This document shows, piece by piece, positions 1 to 6,663 of a stretch of 10,780 nt of DNA. The notes under the pieces were generated by a model that was not told the DNA's origin, ran no database searches, and was given only the letters and a program-made list of their open reading frames with translations. Position 1 is the first letter of the stretch. The number at the start of each line of letters is the position of its first letter. The stretch is from the NCBI GenBank assembly GCA_021827245.1, contig JAKAWN010000221.1:1-10780 (forward strand). Reading direction: 5' to 3'. The DNA comes from Acidobacteriota bacterium (GTDB lineage: Bacteria; Acidobacteriota; Terriglobia; UBA7540). The translations under genes were made by a program, and so were the position numbers.

Positions 1-1641
1 CGAATTAATGAAGAGTATGCAGACCCTGCAATTGCTATCGAAGAGCAGTCATACCGGCTTGCGCAGGAAAGCTTTGAAGGCCTGTGGGGGTGCGCGGCGG
101 AGACCATCGGCTGTGAAAAGGTGCGCCGCGAACACCACAACCGGTCGGAAATCCTCGCCCTCCGAGGCCGCTATACCTCTTTACTTGATCGACGCAAAGA
201 ACTCAAAGAACAACTCCGCCACGCGCCGGAGGGCGATCTCGCAAACGCCGGGAGAGAGCGCTGGTTTTACGCCGGAATTGCTCTCGTGCTGATTGTGGCA
301 GGTGTGGCGCTCGCCGAATTTACCGTCGTGCCGTTCGGCATGGGGCGTGAGGCGTGGGCTCTCTGCGTGGGCCTCGGGCTTGTGACCCCCTTTTTGGTTG
401 ACGTGAACCTTGAACAGTTTTCGAGCAGAACCGTCATCCGCATCGTCTCTCTTGTGGCCCTCATGAGCGGCCTGGCGGGGCTCATTGTTCTTGCCTTTTT
501 GCGTGGTGATATCCTCGCTTTTTACCTCCACACTTCGGTATCCGCCGATCCCTCCAACACCTTGCAATACGCCAGCGCCGCCACCCACTTCTATACCCAT
601 GCGATTCCTTTACTGAGGGTTTCCCTGGCGGCGTTGGCCGTTGCCATGGAGCTCGGGAGCGGCATGGCGATCTTCGAGTTCCGCAAGCGCGATCCCTTGC
701 CGCAACAACAGGTGGCGGACCTGAGAAAAGAGCTGGAAGAAGTGGAAAACGAATTGGCCGACATTATCGCTCGGGTCACTCAACTCGAAGAGGATCCGGT
801 CGTGATCGAAGCTCTGTTCTGGAGAAACTTTAACCTTGGTTTCCTGGAGAGTATCAAGCGCCATACAACACTCCTACCGGTCATGCTTCTCTGCGGAATT
901 TTCTTTGGGTTTGCAGCGTTGCCAAATGCACACGCGCAGATACTGCCGCAGAACCCTTCACAGACGTATGCCTCTTCTCACCGCCGGCGCGAGGTCATTG
1001 AACTGGACAGGACGCTATCGGTTGCCGCACAGGGCTATGACGGCGAATCGGAGTATGAAAAGGATGCAAACGGCGTTTGTGCCACGATTGAGCGCGCAGC
1101 CCCCGGAAGCCAAATCACCGTTCTCGGGATCACTGACCAGAGTTTCTCACGGCCCGATATGTTGCTCAACGCCGCTGTGCCCCGTTCCGCAGGCCCGCTT
1201 TTGTTCCAGAATCGCATCGTCCTGGCGAAGGCCAATCTCGTACGGCAGTTCAAGCGTGCGAGTAGCGGCAAGCCGCGTTTCCCCCAAACAGACATTTTCG
1301 GCGCGCTCGTTCTGGCCGCCGACATGCTAAGGGAGGGGAGCGGGGCACCAAAGACTCTAATCGTTTTCTCCGACATGAGGAACTCGGCAGACGGCATTGA
1401 TCTTGAGCGACCTTCGACGGTTCCGATCCAGGAAGCGCTCCGGCAAGCCGAGCGACAAGACCTCGTGGCTCCACTTTCGGGAGTAGATGTTTACGTCCTC
1501 GGCGTGGACGGTGAGGGGAAGTCCGTCGCGTATTGGCAGAGTCTCAAACACTTCTGGGAAGCGTATTTTCGAAAAACGGGAGCGGTACTCAGGGAATATT
1601 CTGCCCTGCGCGACTTTCCTGACGGGACGGCAGTGCACTGA
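1..1641 (+). CDS. Multi-pass membrane protein with coiled coil and C-terminal vWA-like domain (5' partial)
   Basis: The frame is open to the left edge, so the true start lies outside the window; 546 residues are visible and internal GTG/ATG codons need not be starts. Residues are numbered from the first codon in the window. There are about four hydrophobic helices (near 88-110, 119-135, 145-167 and 200-226), a charged heptad-like stretch (238-265) and a fifth hydrophobic segment (290-312) ending in a signal-peptidase-like AHA-Q. The C-terminal part resembles a von Willebrand A fold: D336-x-T338-x-S340, T430 and D458 in a hydrophobic-strand-SDM context sit where metal-site (MIDAS) residues are expected, although Thr replaces the first Ser. 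I infer a membrane protein whose vWA-like domain is extracytoplasmic and which may help conjugation, given the coupling protein downstream. The family is not recognised and the role is uncertain. Confidence 0.75.
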   Translation, partial: RINEEYADPAIAIEEQSYRLAQESFEGLWGCAAETIGCEKVRREHHNRSEILALRGRYTSLLDRRKELKEQLRHAPEGDLANAGRERWFYAGIALVLIVAGVALAEFTVVPFGMGREAWALCVGLGLVTPFLVDVNLEQFSSRTVIRIVSLVALMSGLAGLIVLAFLRGDILAFYLHTSVSADPSNTLQYASAATHFYTHAIPLLRVSLAALAVAMELGSGMAIFEFRKRDPLPQQQVADLRKELEEVENELADIIARVTQLEEDPVVIEALFWRNFNLGFLESIKRHTTLLPVMLLCGIFFGFAALPNAHAQILPQNPSQTYASSHRRREVIELDRTLSVAAQGYDGESEYEKDANGVCATIERAAPGSQITVLGITDQSFSRPDMLLNAAVPRSAGPLLFQNRIVLAKANLVRQFKRASSGKPRFPQTDIFGALVLAADMLREGSGAPKTLIVFSDMRNSADGIDLERPSTVPIQEALRQAERQDLVAPLSGVDVYVLGVDGEGKSVAYWQSLKHFWEAYFRKTGAVLREYSALRDFPDGTAVH

Positions 1642-1679
1642 CACCTGCTTCGGCGGGATCACTTTGTTTGGAGGCGCCT

Positions 1680-1964
1680 ATGCGATTCAGCGACTTTCTC
1701 GATCCCAAAACCGGTCCGGAAGCTATCGTCCGCCTTGCGATCATTCCTTTTCTGATCGTCATCGCCGGATGCACCGTTATGGGGTTTTTGAGCCAGATGA
1801 GCAATGCAGACATTCTGCTTGGAATGCTGTTCTTGCTCCTCTTGAGTCCCCTCGCGTATGCGCTCAGGAAGCATCGTCGTGGGCACCGTGAGGAGAGCAA
1901 ATTGCGTCGGGGGGCAGAACGGACTCCCTCACTGCCGCACGATGAGGAAGGAGAAAGAGAATGA
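1680..1964 (+). CDS. Small two-helix membrane protein, possible membrane partner of the coupling protein
   Basis: This 94-residue protein starts at the ATG that follows GGAGG (1670-1674) by five bases. A TTG four codons upstream would overlap that ribosome site and is less likely. It has two hydrophobic helices (about 15-37 and 44-62) joined by a very short loop, then a strongly basic tail (RKHRRGHREESKLRRG) that should face the cytoplasm, so both ends are probably inside. Its stop overlaps the start of the next gene (ATGA at 1961-1964), indicating translational coupling with the VirD4-like ATPase. VirD4/TraG proteins usually carry two N-terminal membrane helices; the ATPase here has none. 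I infer that this protein may supply that anchor as a separate chain. It could also be an unrelated small transfer protein. Confidence 0.75.
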   Translation: MRFSDFLDPKTGPEAIVRLAIIPFLIVIAGCTVMGFLSQMSNADILLGMLFLLLLSPLAYALRKHRRGHREESKLRRGAERTPSLPHDEEGERE

Positions 1965-3577
1965 GCCGTCTGGCTTGGCTTGCCGACAAACTTTCGAGGG
2001 GCCGTATTGAGCGCGAAACGGCGCGCCACCTCGCGGTCCTCGCCCAGGGGCCGGTGCGTGCCTCGCGCCGGACTGCGCATGCACTTCTCCGCGACATGCG
2101 CGGCGAGGCTGGCCCGAAGGTTACACTCGGCGTGACCGAGTGGGACGAGCCGATCCTCGTTCCCCTGTGGGAATTCGTGCGCTCAACGGGCATTGTGACG
2201 GGCGGCATGGGCAGCGGGAAGACCATGGCAGCATGCCTGATTCTCGAAGCGATCATCTCACAACTCCCGCAACTGCGATCTATTTCCTTTGGGGTACTGG
2301 ACGCGAAGGGTGAGCTCTTTGATCGGGCGCTCTATTTACTAGCGAGGCGTCTTGCCGCGCTCGATGACGAGGCCCGCGAGACGCTTCTGCGGCGGATCGT
2401 CGTTGTCGATTTTTCCGCTCGCAACGCCATCAGTTCCTACAACATTCTTGCGCGCTGGCCCGGTGCCGAACCGGACTTCTTCGCCACCAGCCGCCTCGAA
2501 ACCTTGCGCGAGCTTTTGCCCTCCGGCGACAAGCTTTCCCTGCGCGGCGGGGTGGTCCTGAAGAATGTCATAGCACTGCTTTCGGAATTTGGCCTGCCGC
2601 TTACCTACCTCAGCCGCGTGCTCGAATCGGAACCATTCCGTACGCGGCTCCTGAACAGGTCGGGAAATCCAGAAATGAAATTCTATTTCGACCATCATTT
2701 CCCCCAGGAAGGGAAATCAACTCTTGTCGCGCTCCGCGTGCGCATCAATTCGCTTTTTGCCTCCGAAAGCGTCAGGTTTGCGCTTTCGGGATTGACCGCA
2801 CCCGATTTTTGCCGGTTACAGAACGAAGCCAAGATCGTGCTGATCAACTATTCAGGTTCCGCAATCACCCGAGGCGTACGCCTGCTCTCATTAGGGTGGA
2901 GCCTTTCGGACATCCGCCAGTCGATCTTCGCACGGCCAAACAGCCCGCCCGTCACCTACGTGTGGCTCGCCGATGAGGCGCAGAATTTACTCCGAACCCG
3001 CCAACAGCAGGAGGACGTCGAGGAAATTTGCACCATGGGCAGGAGCTTCGGAAGTTTTTTCTGCTTCCTCTGCCAGAACTTTACGACCGCAGTTTCCGAC
3101 GCCCGCGTCCTCGAAACGCTGCACACCAACGTCAGGTGGTCGCTCAGCCTCAGGGGGACGCCACGGGATGCCCAGTTCCTGCGCGGGGCACTCCCGGTGA
3201 CCGGCCGGCGTCCGCGCCCTGATCCACATCCTTTTCGCGAGCCCACCTTTTACTCCCTGGAAGAGGAGCGTGCACTGTTACTGAATGAGGTCGCCAATCT
3301 TCCGGACCGAACGGGCTACCTGTGGTTCAAGGCGCGATCGGCCGAAGCCATCAAGATCAAGACCAGAAGGTTATCAATCCCGGAAGGCGAGGCGTTTCGG
3401 GAAACCGTTGCTGCGCTGCGGGAAGATCCTCGCCTGGGCGGGCGGCTCTCCCGCCGCGAATACCAATCGCTTATCGAAGAACGTGACCGGGAGTGGCAGG
3501 ACCACGGAGAGGATTCGAGTCTGATGGAACGGCTGGAAGGCCAATATCAGGAGGCACAGGGCACATGGCAGAAGTAA
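1961..3577 (+). CDS. VirD4/TraG-type conjugative coupling ATPase without membrane domain
   Basis: This 538-residue protein should couple the DNA substrate to a type IV secretion channel by ATP hydrolysis at the inner membrane. A Walker A motif GGMGSGKT lies at residues 81-88. A Walker B-like segment VWLADEAQ has D338 and E339, followed by an arginine- and glutamine-rich stretch (RTRQQQEDVEEI) and the conserved-looking MGRSFGSFF and HTNVRWSLSLRG segments typical of TraD/TraG/VirD4 ATPases. The start is supported by AAGGAG (1948-1953), seven bases before ATG. No hydrophobic helix is visible at the N-terminus, where classical members have two. The start overlaps the stop of the 94-residue membrane gene, and the 3' end overlaps the zinc-ribbon gene by 13 bases, so all three are probably co-translated. 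A DNA pump of the wider FtsK/HerA group is the main alternative. Confidence 0.88.
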   Translation: MSRLAWLADKLSRGRIERETARHLAVLAQGPVRASRRTAHALLRDMRGEAGPKVTLGVTEWDEPILVPLWEFVRSTGIVTGGMGSGKTMAACLILEAIISQLPQLRSISFGVLDAKGELFDRALYLLARRLAALDDEARETLLRRIVVVDFSARNAISSYNILARWPGAEPDFFATSRLETLRELLPSGDKLSLRGGVVLKNVIALLSEFGLPLTYLSRVLESEPFRTRLLNRSGNPEMKFYFDHHFPQEGKSTLVALRVRINSLFASESVRFALSGLTAPDFCRLQNEAKIVLINYSGSAITRGVRLLSLGWSLSDIRQSIFARPNSPPVTYVWLADEAQNLLRTRQQQEDVEEICTMGRSFGSFFCFLCQNFTTAVSDARVLETLHTNVRWSLSLRGTPRDAQFLRGALPVTGRRPRPDPHPFREPTFYSLEEERALLLNEVANLPDRTGYLWFKARSAEAIKIKTRRLSIPEGEAFRETVAALREDPRLGGRLSRREYQSLIEERDREWQDHGEDSSLMERLEGQYQEAQGTWQK

Positions 3578-3864
3578 AGGATCCGTGGCTTGACGGGATA
3601 CTGTTCGTGCTTGCAAGCCCCATTCTCTTTGTGAAGGCGGCGCGGCGCGCTTTTGAAGGCTGCCGGTTCTTCCGGCTTGCGATGGCACCGGCCATCACCT
3701 GTGAGTGCGGCACAAAGATTTCTTTGGTGGGCTTCTGGCATTGCTCATGCAACAACTACGTCTATCGGGGACACCTCCTCAGACGATGTCCTGTCTGTGG
3801 AACGATACCGTGCGTCGTGCGGTGCCCCCGATGTGGCGTCACGACCAAACTGCCGGAGCCCTAA
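3565..3864 (+). CDS. Cysteine-rich zinc-ribbon-like protein
   Basis: This 99-residue protein begins at an ATG ten bases after AGGAGG (3549-3554), inside the end of the coupling-protein gene. An in-frame start further upstream would lengthen the overlap and lacks a comparable ribosome site. A hydrophobic stretch (about 11-24) precedes a C-terminal half with nine cysteines in total: C33, then pairs C46/C48, C60/C62, C75/C78 and C87/C90, plus C83. The CPVCG and CPRCG knuckles are typical of zinc ribbons, and CxC pairs could fill a second site. The next gene starts three bases after the stop. I infer a zinc-binding accessory protein of the transfer operon, possibly membrane-associated and perhaps contacting DNA or the ATPase. 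No specific function is recognised. Confidence 0.8.
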   Translation: MAEVKDPWLDGILFVLASPILFVKAARRAFEGCRFFRLAMAPAITCECGTKISLVGFWHCSCNNYVYRGHLLRRCPVCGTIPCVVRCPRCGVTTKLPEP

Positions 3865-3867
3865 GAC

Positions 3868-4635
3868 GTGCCGGTACGACTCACGAACCGAGATGAACGG
3901 ATGCTCGCGAAACTGGTCCCGGCTCGATGGCTCACGACGCGGCAGGTCCGTCGCCTGTTCTTCGCTGAGGCGAGTTTGAGCGCCGCACGGCGGCGATTGA
4001 GGAAGCTTGCGGGCGCGCGCTACCTGCGTACCTACCGCGAACATCGCATGGCGGAAACGCTCTACACCCTCGGCCCCAAAGGGGAGGTTGTCTTGGAGGA
4101 AAAAGGATTGGATTTCCGGCGCGAACAAACACCCCGCAGGCAGCTTGCACACTTCGTGGGCGTGAACGATCTCCGGATCGCGGTCGAACGTTCGTCAACG
4201 CCGGTGGTGTATTTCTTTGCCGCCTGGGAGCTTGCAAGCCTTGGATGGGCCTACCATGTTATTCCCGATGCCGTTTTCGCTCTCGATGGCGGGAAGCGAA
4301 GAACGTTTCTGGCCGAATACGACCGCAGCAATGAGCCCGTCCATGATTTTGCCAAAAAACTGCGGTGCTATCAGGGCGGGCTCCAAGGCTTTCCTTTTGA
4401 CGGAGTGTTGGTTCTCACGAAGACCCAAGGGAGGATCGTTTCTCTTCGCCGCCACCTCCTGAGACACAACTTGCCGCTTGGGCGATTCGTCGCAATTCCT
4501 GTGGCAGAGATCCTGGACGGGGACCTTTGGCAAAAGCCTTTTACTGATCTCGGCGATTGCGCAGCGGAACCGGCAGCGGTGTATCTTGCCGATATCGGTC
4601 CCCGAAAGTGTTCTCACAAGGTGTTCTCACGATGA
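3868..4635 (+). CDS. Replication-relaxation family-like winged-helix protein
   Basis: This 255-residue protein starts at GTG, nine bases after GGAG (3855-3858) and three bases after the preceding stop. Residues about 5-80 read as a winged helix: LTxRDxxML, LTTRQVRRLFF, then a basic recognition-like helix (SAARRRLRKL) and a YTLGPKGEVVL wing. This layout matches the replication-relaxation (Replic_Relax) family, which is linked to plasmid replication and DNA relaxation in mobile elements. A second part carries IPD134, LAE150YD and KK163-164 before a CYQGG segment, an arrangement like the restriction-endonuclease-type acids and lysine often seen in this family; catalysis is not established. I infer a role in DNA processing or replication of the excised element. 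A plain transcription regulator is the alternative. Confidence 0.75.
   Translation: MPVRLTNRDERMLAKLVPARWLTTRQVRRLFFAEASLSAARRRLRKLAGARYLRTYREHRMAETLYTLGPKGEVVLEEKGLDFRREQTPRRQLAHFVGVNDLRIAVERSSTPVVYFFAAWELASLGWAYHVIPDAVFALDGGKRRTFLAEYDRSNEPVHDFAKKLRCYQGGLQGFPFDGVLVLTKTQGRIVSLRRHLLRHNLPLGRFVAIPVAEILDGDLWQKPFTDLGDCAAEPAAVYLADIGPRKCSHKVFSR
4608..4630 (+). repeat. Two 10-bp direct repeats (GTGTTCTCAC)
   Basis: GTGTTCTCAC occurs at 4608-4617 and again at 4621-4630 with three bases between, at the very end of the replication-relaxation gene and just before its stop. Two copies are too few to call iterons. They may be a local duplication or a protein-binding pair. Confidence 0.5.
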
Positions 4636-4794
4636 GACAGGTTCGAATGAATTTCTCTTGTCCTATCAACGGGTTACGAATTCCCAAAGCCACGCTATTA
4701 AGGGGCAAGGCATGGTTGTGCCAAGACAAAACGCTTTTTGACGGTTTCGTGGTACGCGCCGACGCGCGTCAGAAGGCCGGTGCGTCGGGAAACT
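4636..4794 (+). promoter_or_regulatory. 159-bp spacer with weak promoter candidate and a hairpin at the next start
   Basis: This gap separates the transfer operon from the accessory block. TTACGA (4674-4679) and TATTAA (4696-4701), 16 bases apart, form a weak sigma70-like candidate with 3/6 and 4/6 consensus matches. Closer to the next gene, CCGACGCGC (4759-4767) can pair with GTGCGTCGG (4780-4788), one pair being a wobble. The ribosome-site-like GGGA (4787-4790) overlaps the 3' arm, so the hairpin could limit initiation at the ATG at 4795. GACGCGCGTC (4761-4770) is also a perfect 10-bp palindrome. All regulatory roles here are inference. Confidence 0.3.
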
Positions 4795-5235
4795 ATGAAG
4801 CAATATGCATTTCGCGACGTGCAGTTTATGACCGCCCGCGAGAAAGCTCTCGTCCTCAAAGCCTGGGTGCGGTTTTTGCGGAACGGACTGCGGTTCGGCG
4901 ACTTCACGCGCCGTCTGTACGAGCACCTTCATCTCCACTGCCAGTTCATTGCCCACTACAACCGGCTGGGATTCTACCAAACGTATTTCGAACAGGGGGA
5001 GGACACCGTGCGGTTCCTTTCTCAGTTCGACGGGCGAGGGGAATGCCGCTCGGTGGAATACGGGATGAGCTCCTGGCGGGATGGAGAGTATGGGGATCTC
5101 GCCCAGGCGATGATCGAGGAGGCTGCGCCGTATCTGCCGAACCTCATCGCCCAAGCCCAGGCTCGCGGGCGCGAGGTCGATCTCGCGGAGGCCAAGCGGC
5201 TCCTCGCGAAGCATGGCTACGAGCTTCCCTCGTAA
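4795..5235 (+). CDS. Unknown conserved-looking protein, 146 residues
   Basis: I do not recognise this protein. I chose the ATG at 4795, which has a weak GGGA a few bases upstream; the in-frame TTG at 4738 is less plausible. The protein is soluble with no signal peptide. Its N-terminal half is aromatic and basic (WVRFLRNG at 24-31, FGDFTRRLYEHLHLHCQ) with clustered H44, H46, H48, C49 and H54 that could bind metal. The C-terminal half is helical and charged (SWRDGEYGDLAQAM, then an AQARGREVDLAEAKRLL helix). The WVRF-x-RNG string recurs in the 230-residue protein encoded at 6891-7583. A GC-rich hairpin follows the stop after three bases. The gene sits between the replication-relaxation gene and the inverted-repeat-bounded gene, so it probably belongs to the cargo or maintenance functions of the element. 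Confidence 0.75.
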   Translation: MKQYAFRDVQFMTAREKALVLKAWVRFLRNGLRFGDFTRRLYEHLHLHCQFIAHYNRLGFYQTYFEQGEDTVRFLSQFDGRGECRSVEYGMSSWRDGEYGDLAQAMIEEAAPYLPNLIAQAQARGREVDLAEAKRLLAKHGYELPS

Positions 5236-5238
5236 CCT

Positions 5239-5256
5239 GCCGGACCTACGTCCGGC
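5239..5256 (+). other. Hairpin after the 146-residue gene, no T-run
   Basis: GCCGGAC (5239-5245) and GTCCGGC (5250-5256) form a perfect 7-bp stem with a CTAC loop, three bases after the stop. No thymine run follows, so a classical intrinsic terminator is not supported. An mRNA processing or stabilising element, or attenuation, is possible. Confidence 0.55.
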
Positions 5257-5280
5257 GCGTGCCACGAAAGATTTTCTCTG

Positions 5281-5290
5281 AAAGGAGGTG
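5281..5290 (+). promoter_or_regulatory. Strong ribosome-site sequence with no start codon at normal spacing
   Basis: AAAGGAGGTG closely matches the ribosome-binding consensus, but no ATG, GTG or TTG follows at 5-12 bases. The next plausible start, ATG 5355, is about 65 bases away, beyond one arm of the inverted repeat. It may be a remnant of a lost start, a standby site, or a site used in another arrangement of the locus. Confidence 0.4.
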
Positions 5291-5303
5291 TTGGTATCAC
5301 GTC

Positions 5304-5329
5304 GCGCCGCCTTCGGAAGAGGCGGACGG
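5304..5329. repeat. Left arm of 26-bp inverted repeat flanking the 325-residue gene
   Basis: This arm is the reverse complement of 6345-6370 at 24 of 26 positions, with a perfect 17-base core (TCGGAAGAGGCGGACGG, 5313-5329). The arm also contains a local stem, CCGCCT (5307-5312) with AGGCGG (5320-5325). Confidence 0.85.
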
Positions 5330-5354
5330 CAGGGAGAGGAAAGTCACAACCCAA

Positions 5355-6332
5355 ATGCAACATCAACAAGTCATCGATAACTTCATCAACCGGGGAATCC
5401 CAGGAAGAGGGACGTACGTGAAGACTGACGGACGAGTCCTCACTTCCGAGTTCCCCCAAAACTATCGTCCGTGGGGACACTGGCACTGGCGTCGTATCGA
5501 GGGCCGTTCCTTCCCGCTGGCCGTGCGGCTTGGCGACGGGAATCTTCTCGTCAATGGCGCGCGGTTCGACTGGCCGGCAACGGGCCACCAGATGGATGTC
5601 CTCCGGTCCCTCGGACGCTCACCACACAAGTTCGGCGTGGTGCCGTTCCACTCGATCGTGGCCGCTTTTACCGGCGGCGAAGTGCGCGATTGGAACCAGA
5701 AGCCCATCCCCATCCGGGACCTTCAGCGCGAGGTCGGAATCGTTGTCCCGAGCGCAGGAGAGCGGTGGCGGGAAGTGACCGAGAAGGACAAGAACGGCCG
5801 GACCCACACCCGGCAGGTCCACACCCTCGGAGATTCGGTAGTACGGGTGCATGACCGCTACTACCTCTCCGCCGTGGACGAAACCGGCGAGGGCAACGGC
5901 ATGTACTTCCTTGCGGAACTTACGACCCCAAAGCCGCCCGCTTCGCTCGAAGATGCTTTCGACGCTCTGAAGCCGAGGATCGTCTTGGATGCAGAGGCGC
6001 GCGGTTCCAACGTGCGCCGCCAGGGAGAGTGGTTCGCGATCCCGGCGCGGTACCTTACTTCCGAACTCATGCGGGACGTCGCGCGCGGCGTGGCCGTCTA
6101 TCGGCAGCGCCACGTGCTTGGCACAGACGGCCACCACGAACTTGAAGAGGCCGTGATCTACCGGGCTGGCCCGCGCAAGGGAGAGGTCTATGCCCGCGGG
6201 GTGCTCCGGCACATCAAGGACGAGCACCGGGACCTCGACCTAGGAACCATCCGCTGGCACCAAATGGTCCATAACATCACTGGCGCCGCCTACACGCTGA
6301 GTGGCGGAGGCGCTATGGCTCAATTCGACTGA
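5355..6332 (+). CDS. Unknown protein, 325 residues, inside a 26-bp inverted repeat
   Basis: I do not recognise this protein. The ATG at 5355 is the first start codon after the upstream hairpin, with only a loose GAGAGGAAAG before it. The frame stays open upstream past 4632, but that stretch reads as arginine- and proline-rich antisense-like sequence overlapping the 146-residue gene. There are no membrane helices or signal peptide. The N-terminus is aromatic (NYRPWGHWHWRR, 37-47), the middle has HKFGVVPFHSIVAAF (91-105), and a charged loop near 135-156 follows. The C-terminus is rich in histidine (H253, H260, H261, H286, H291, H302, H306) around GEVYARGVLRHI and WHQMVHN, which suggests a structured or metal-binding domain. 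The whole gene lies between inverted repeat arms 5304-5329 and 6345-6370. Function is unknown. Confidence 0.8.
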   Translation: MQHQQVIDNFINRGIPGRGTYVKTDGRVLTSEFPQNYRPWGHWHWRRIEGRSFPLAVRLGDGNLLVNGARFDWPATGHQMDVLRSLGRSPHKFGVVPFHSIVAAFTGGEVRDWNQKPIPIRDLQREVGIVVPSAGERWREVTEKDKNGRTHTRQVHTLGDSVVRVHDRYYLSAVDETGEGNGMYFLAELTTPKPPASLEDAFDALKPRIVLDAEARGSNVRRQGEWFAIPARYLTSELMRDVARGVAVYRQRHVLGTDGHHELEEAVIYRAGPRKGEVYARGVLRHIKDEHRDLDLGTIRWHQMVHNITGAAYTLSGGGAMAQFD

Positions 6333-6344
6333 CCTTGAACCTGT

Positions 6345-6370
6345 CCGTCCGCCTCTTCCGAGGGCAGCGC
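6345..6370. repeat. Right arm of 26-bp inverted repeat flanking the 325-residue gene
   Basis: This arm begins 12 bases after the stop of the 325-residue gene and matches the reverse complement of 5304-5329 at 24 of 26 bases. The two differences are at 6362 and 6366. In RNA the first of these would still pair as a G-U wobble. Confidence 0.85.
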
Positions 6371-6395
6371 CCGGCGCGCCTCATGCGCCGCCGGG
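6370..6395 (+). other. GC-rich hairpin before the 75-residue gene
   Basis: CCCGGC-GCGC (6370-6379) pairs with GCGC-C-GCCGGG (6385-6395) with a single bulged C and a CTCAT loop. It abuts the right inverted-repeat arm and lies about 15 bases before the ribosome site of the next gene. No T-run follows, so termination is unproven. Confidence 0.55.
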
Positions 6396-6425
6396 AAGAA
6401 TCATAACGGAAAGGAGCGCCAAAAT

Positions 6426-6653
6426 ATGTCCAAAGCAAACGTACCGGAAGAAGTGGAAGTCCTCCGGTTTTTCGAAGAAGCCCCGATCGAGAAAGCCGAG
6501 ATGCTTTTCAATATCGTGAAGGTGAAGGTGCGCGGGCGGCTCGCGGGAAGCGGGCCTGCGGAGAAACCGAAGAAGAAGCGCCGTCCCCCTGTGAAGCAAG
6601 CAGGCGAACCAACGCTCCAGGAGGAATCCGCGACACCTTCGCTCGAAACTTGA
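6426..6653 (+). CDS. Small unknown protein with a basic tail, 75 residues
   Basis: The ATG is well placed, nine bases after AAAGGAG (6410-6416), which is one of the better ribosome sites in this block. The protein is not recognised. Its N-terminal part looks like a compact helix-strand unit (EEVEVLRFFEEAPIEKAEML, then NIVKVKVRGRL). Residues from about 41 onward are low in complexity and basic (EKPKKKRRPPVKQ), followed by an acidic, Ser/Thr-rich end. A flexible nucleic-acid-binding tail is a reasonable guess, but no named family fits. It lies between a GC-rich hairpin upstream and the highly structured 237-bp spacer downstream. Short length and simple composition lower certainty, but the ribosome site and the + strand context support expression. 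Confidence 0.65.
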   Translation: MSKANVPEEVEVLRFFEEAPIEKAEMLFNIVKVKVRGRLAGSGPAEKPKKKRRPPVKQAGEPTLQEESATPSLET

Positions 6654-6663
6654 TCTCAAGTTT

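Noticed and set aside
4557..5354. The frame of the 325-residue gene stays open far upstream, with an ATG at 4632 overlapping the previous stop (ATGA)
   Set aside because: The upstream translation is arginine-, proline- and serine-rich and overlaps the 146-residue gene, whose composition is more protein-like; it looks like a shadow of high-GC coding DNA.
5619..6227. Long minus-strand frame opposite the 325-residue gene, and similar ones at 4666-5265, 6795-7460 and 9798-10448
   Set aside because: They mirror good + strand genes, have biased composition and show no domains or supporting ribosome sites.
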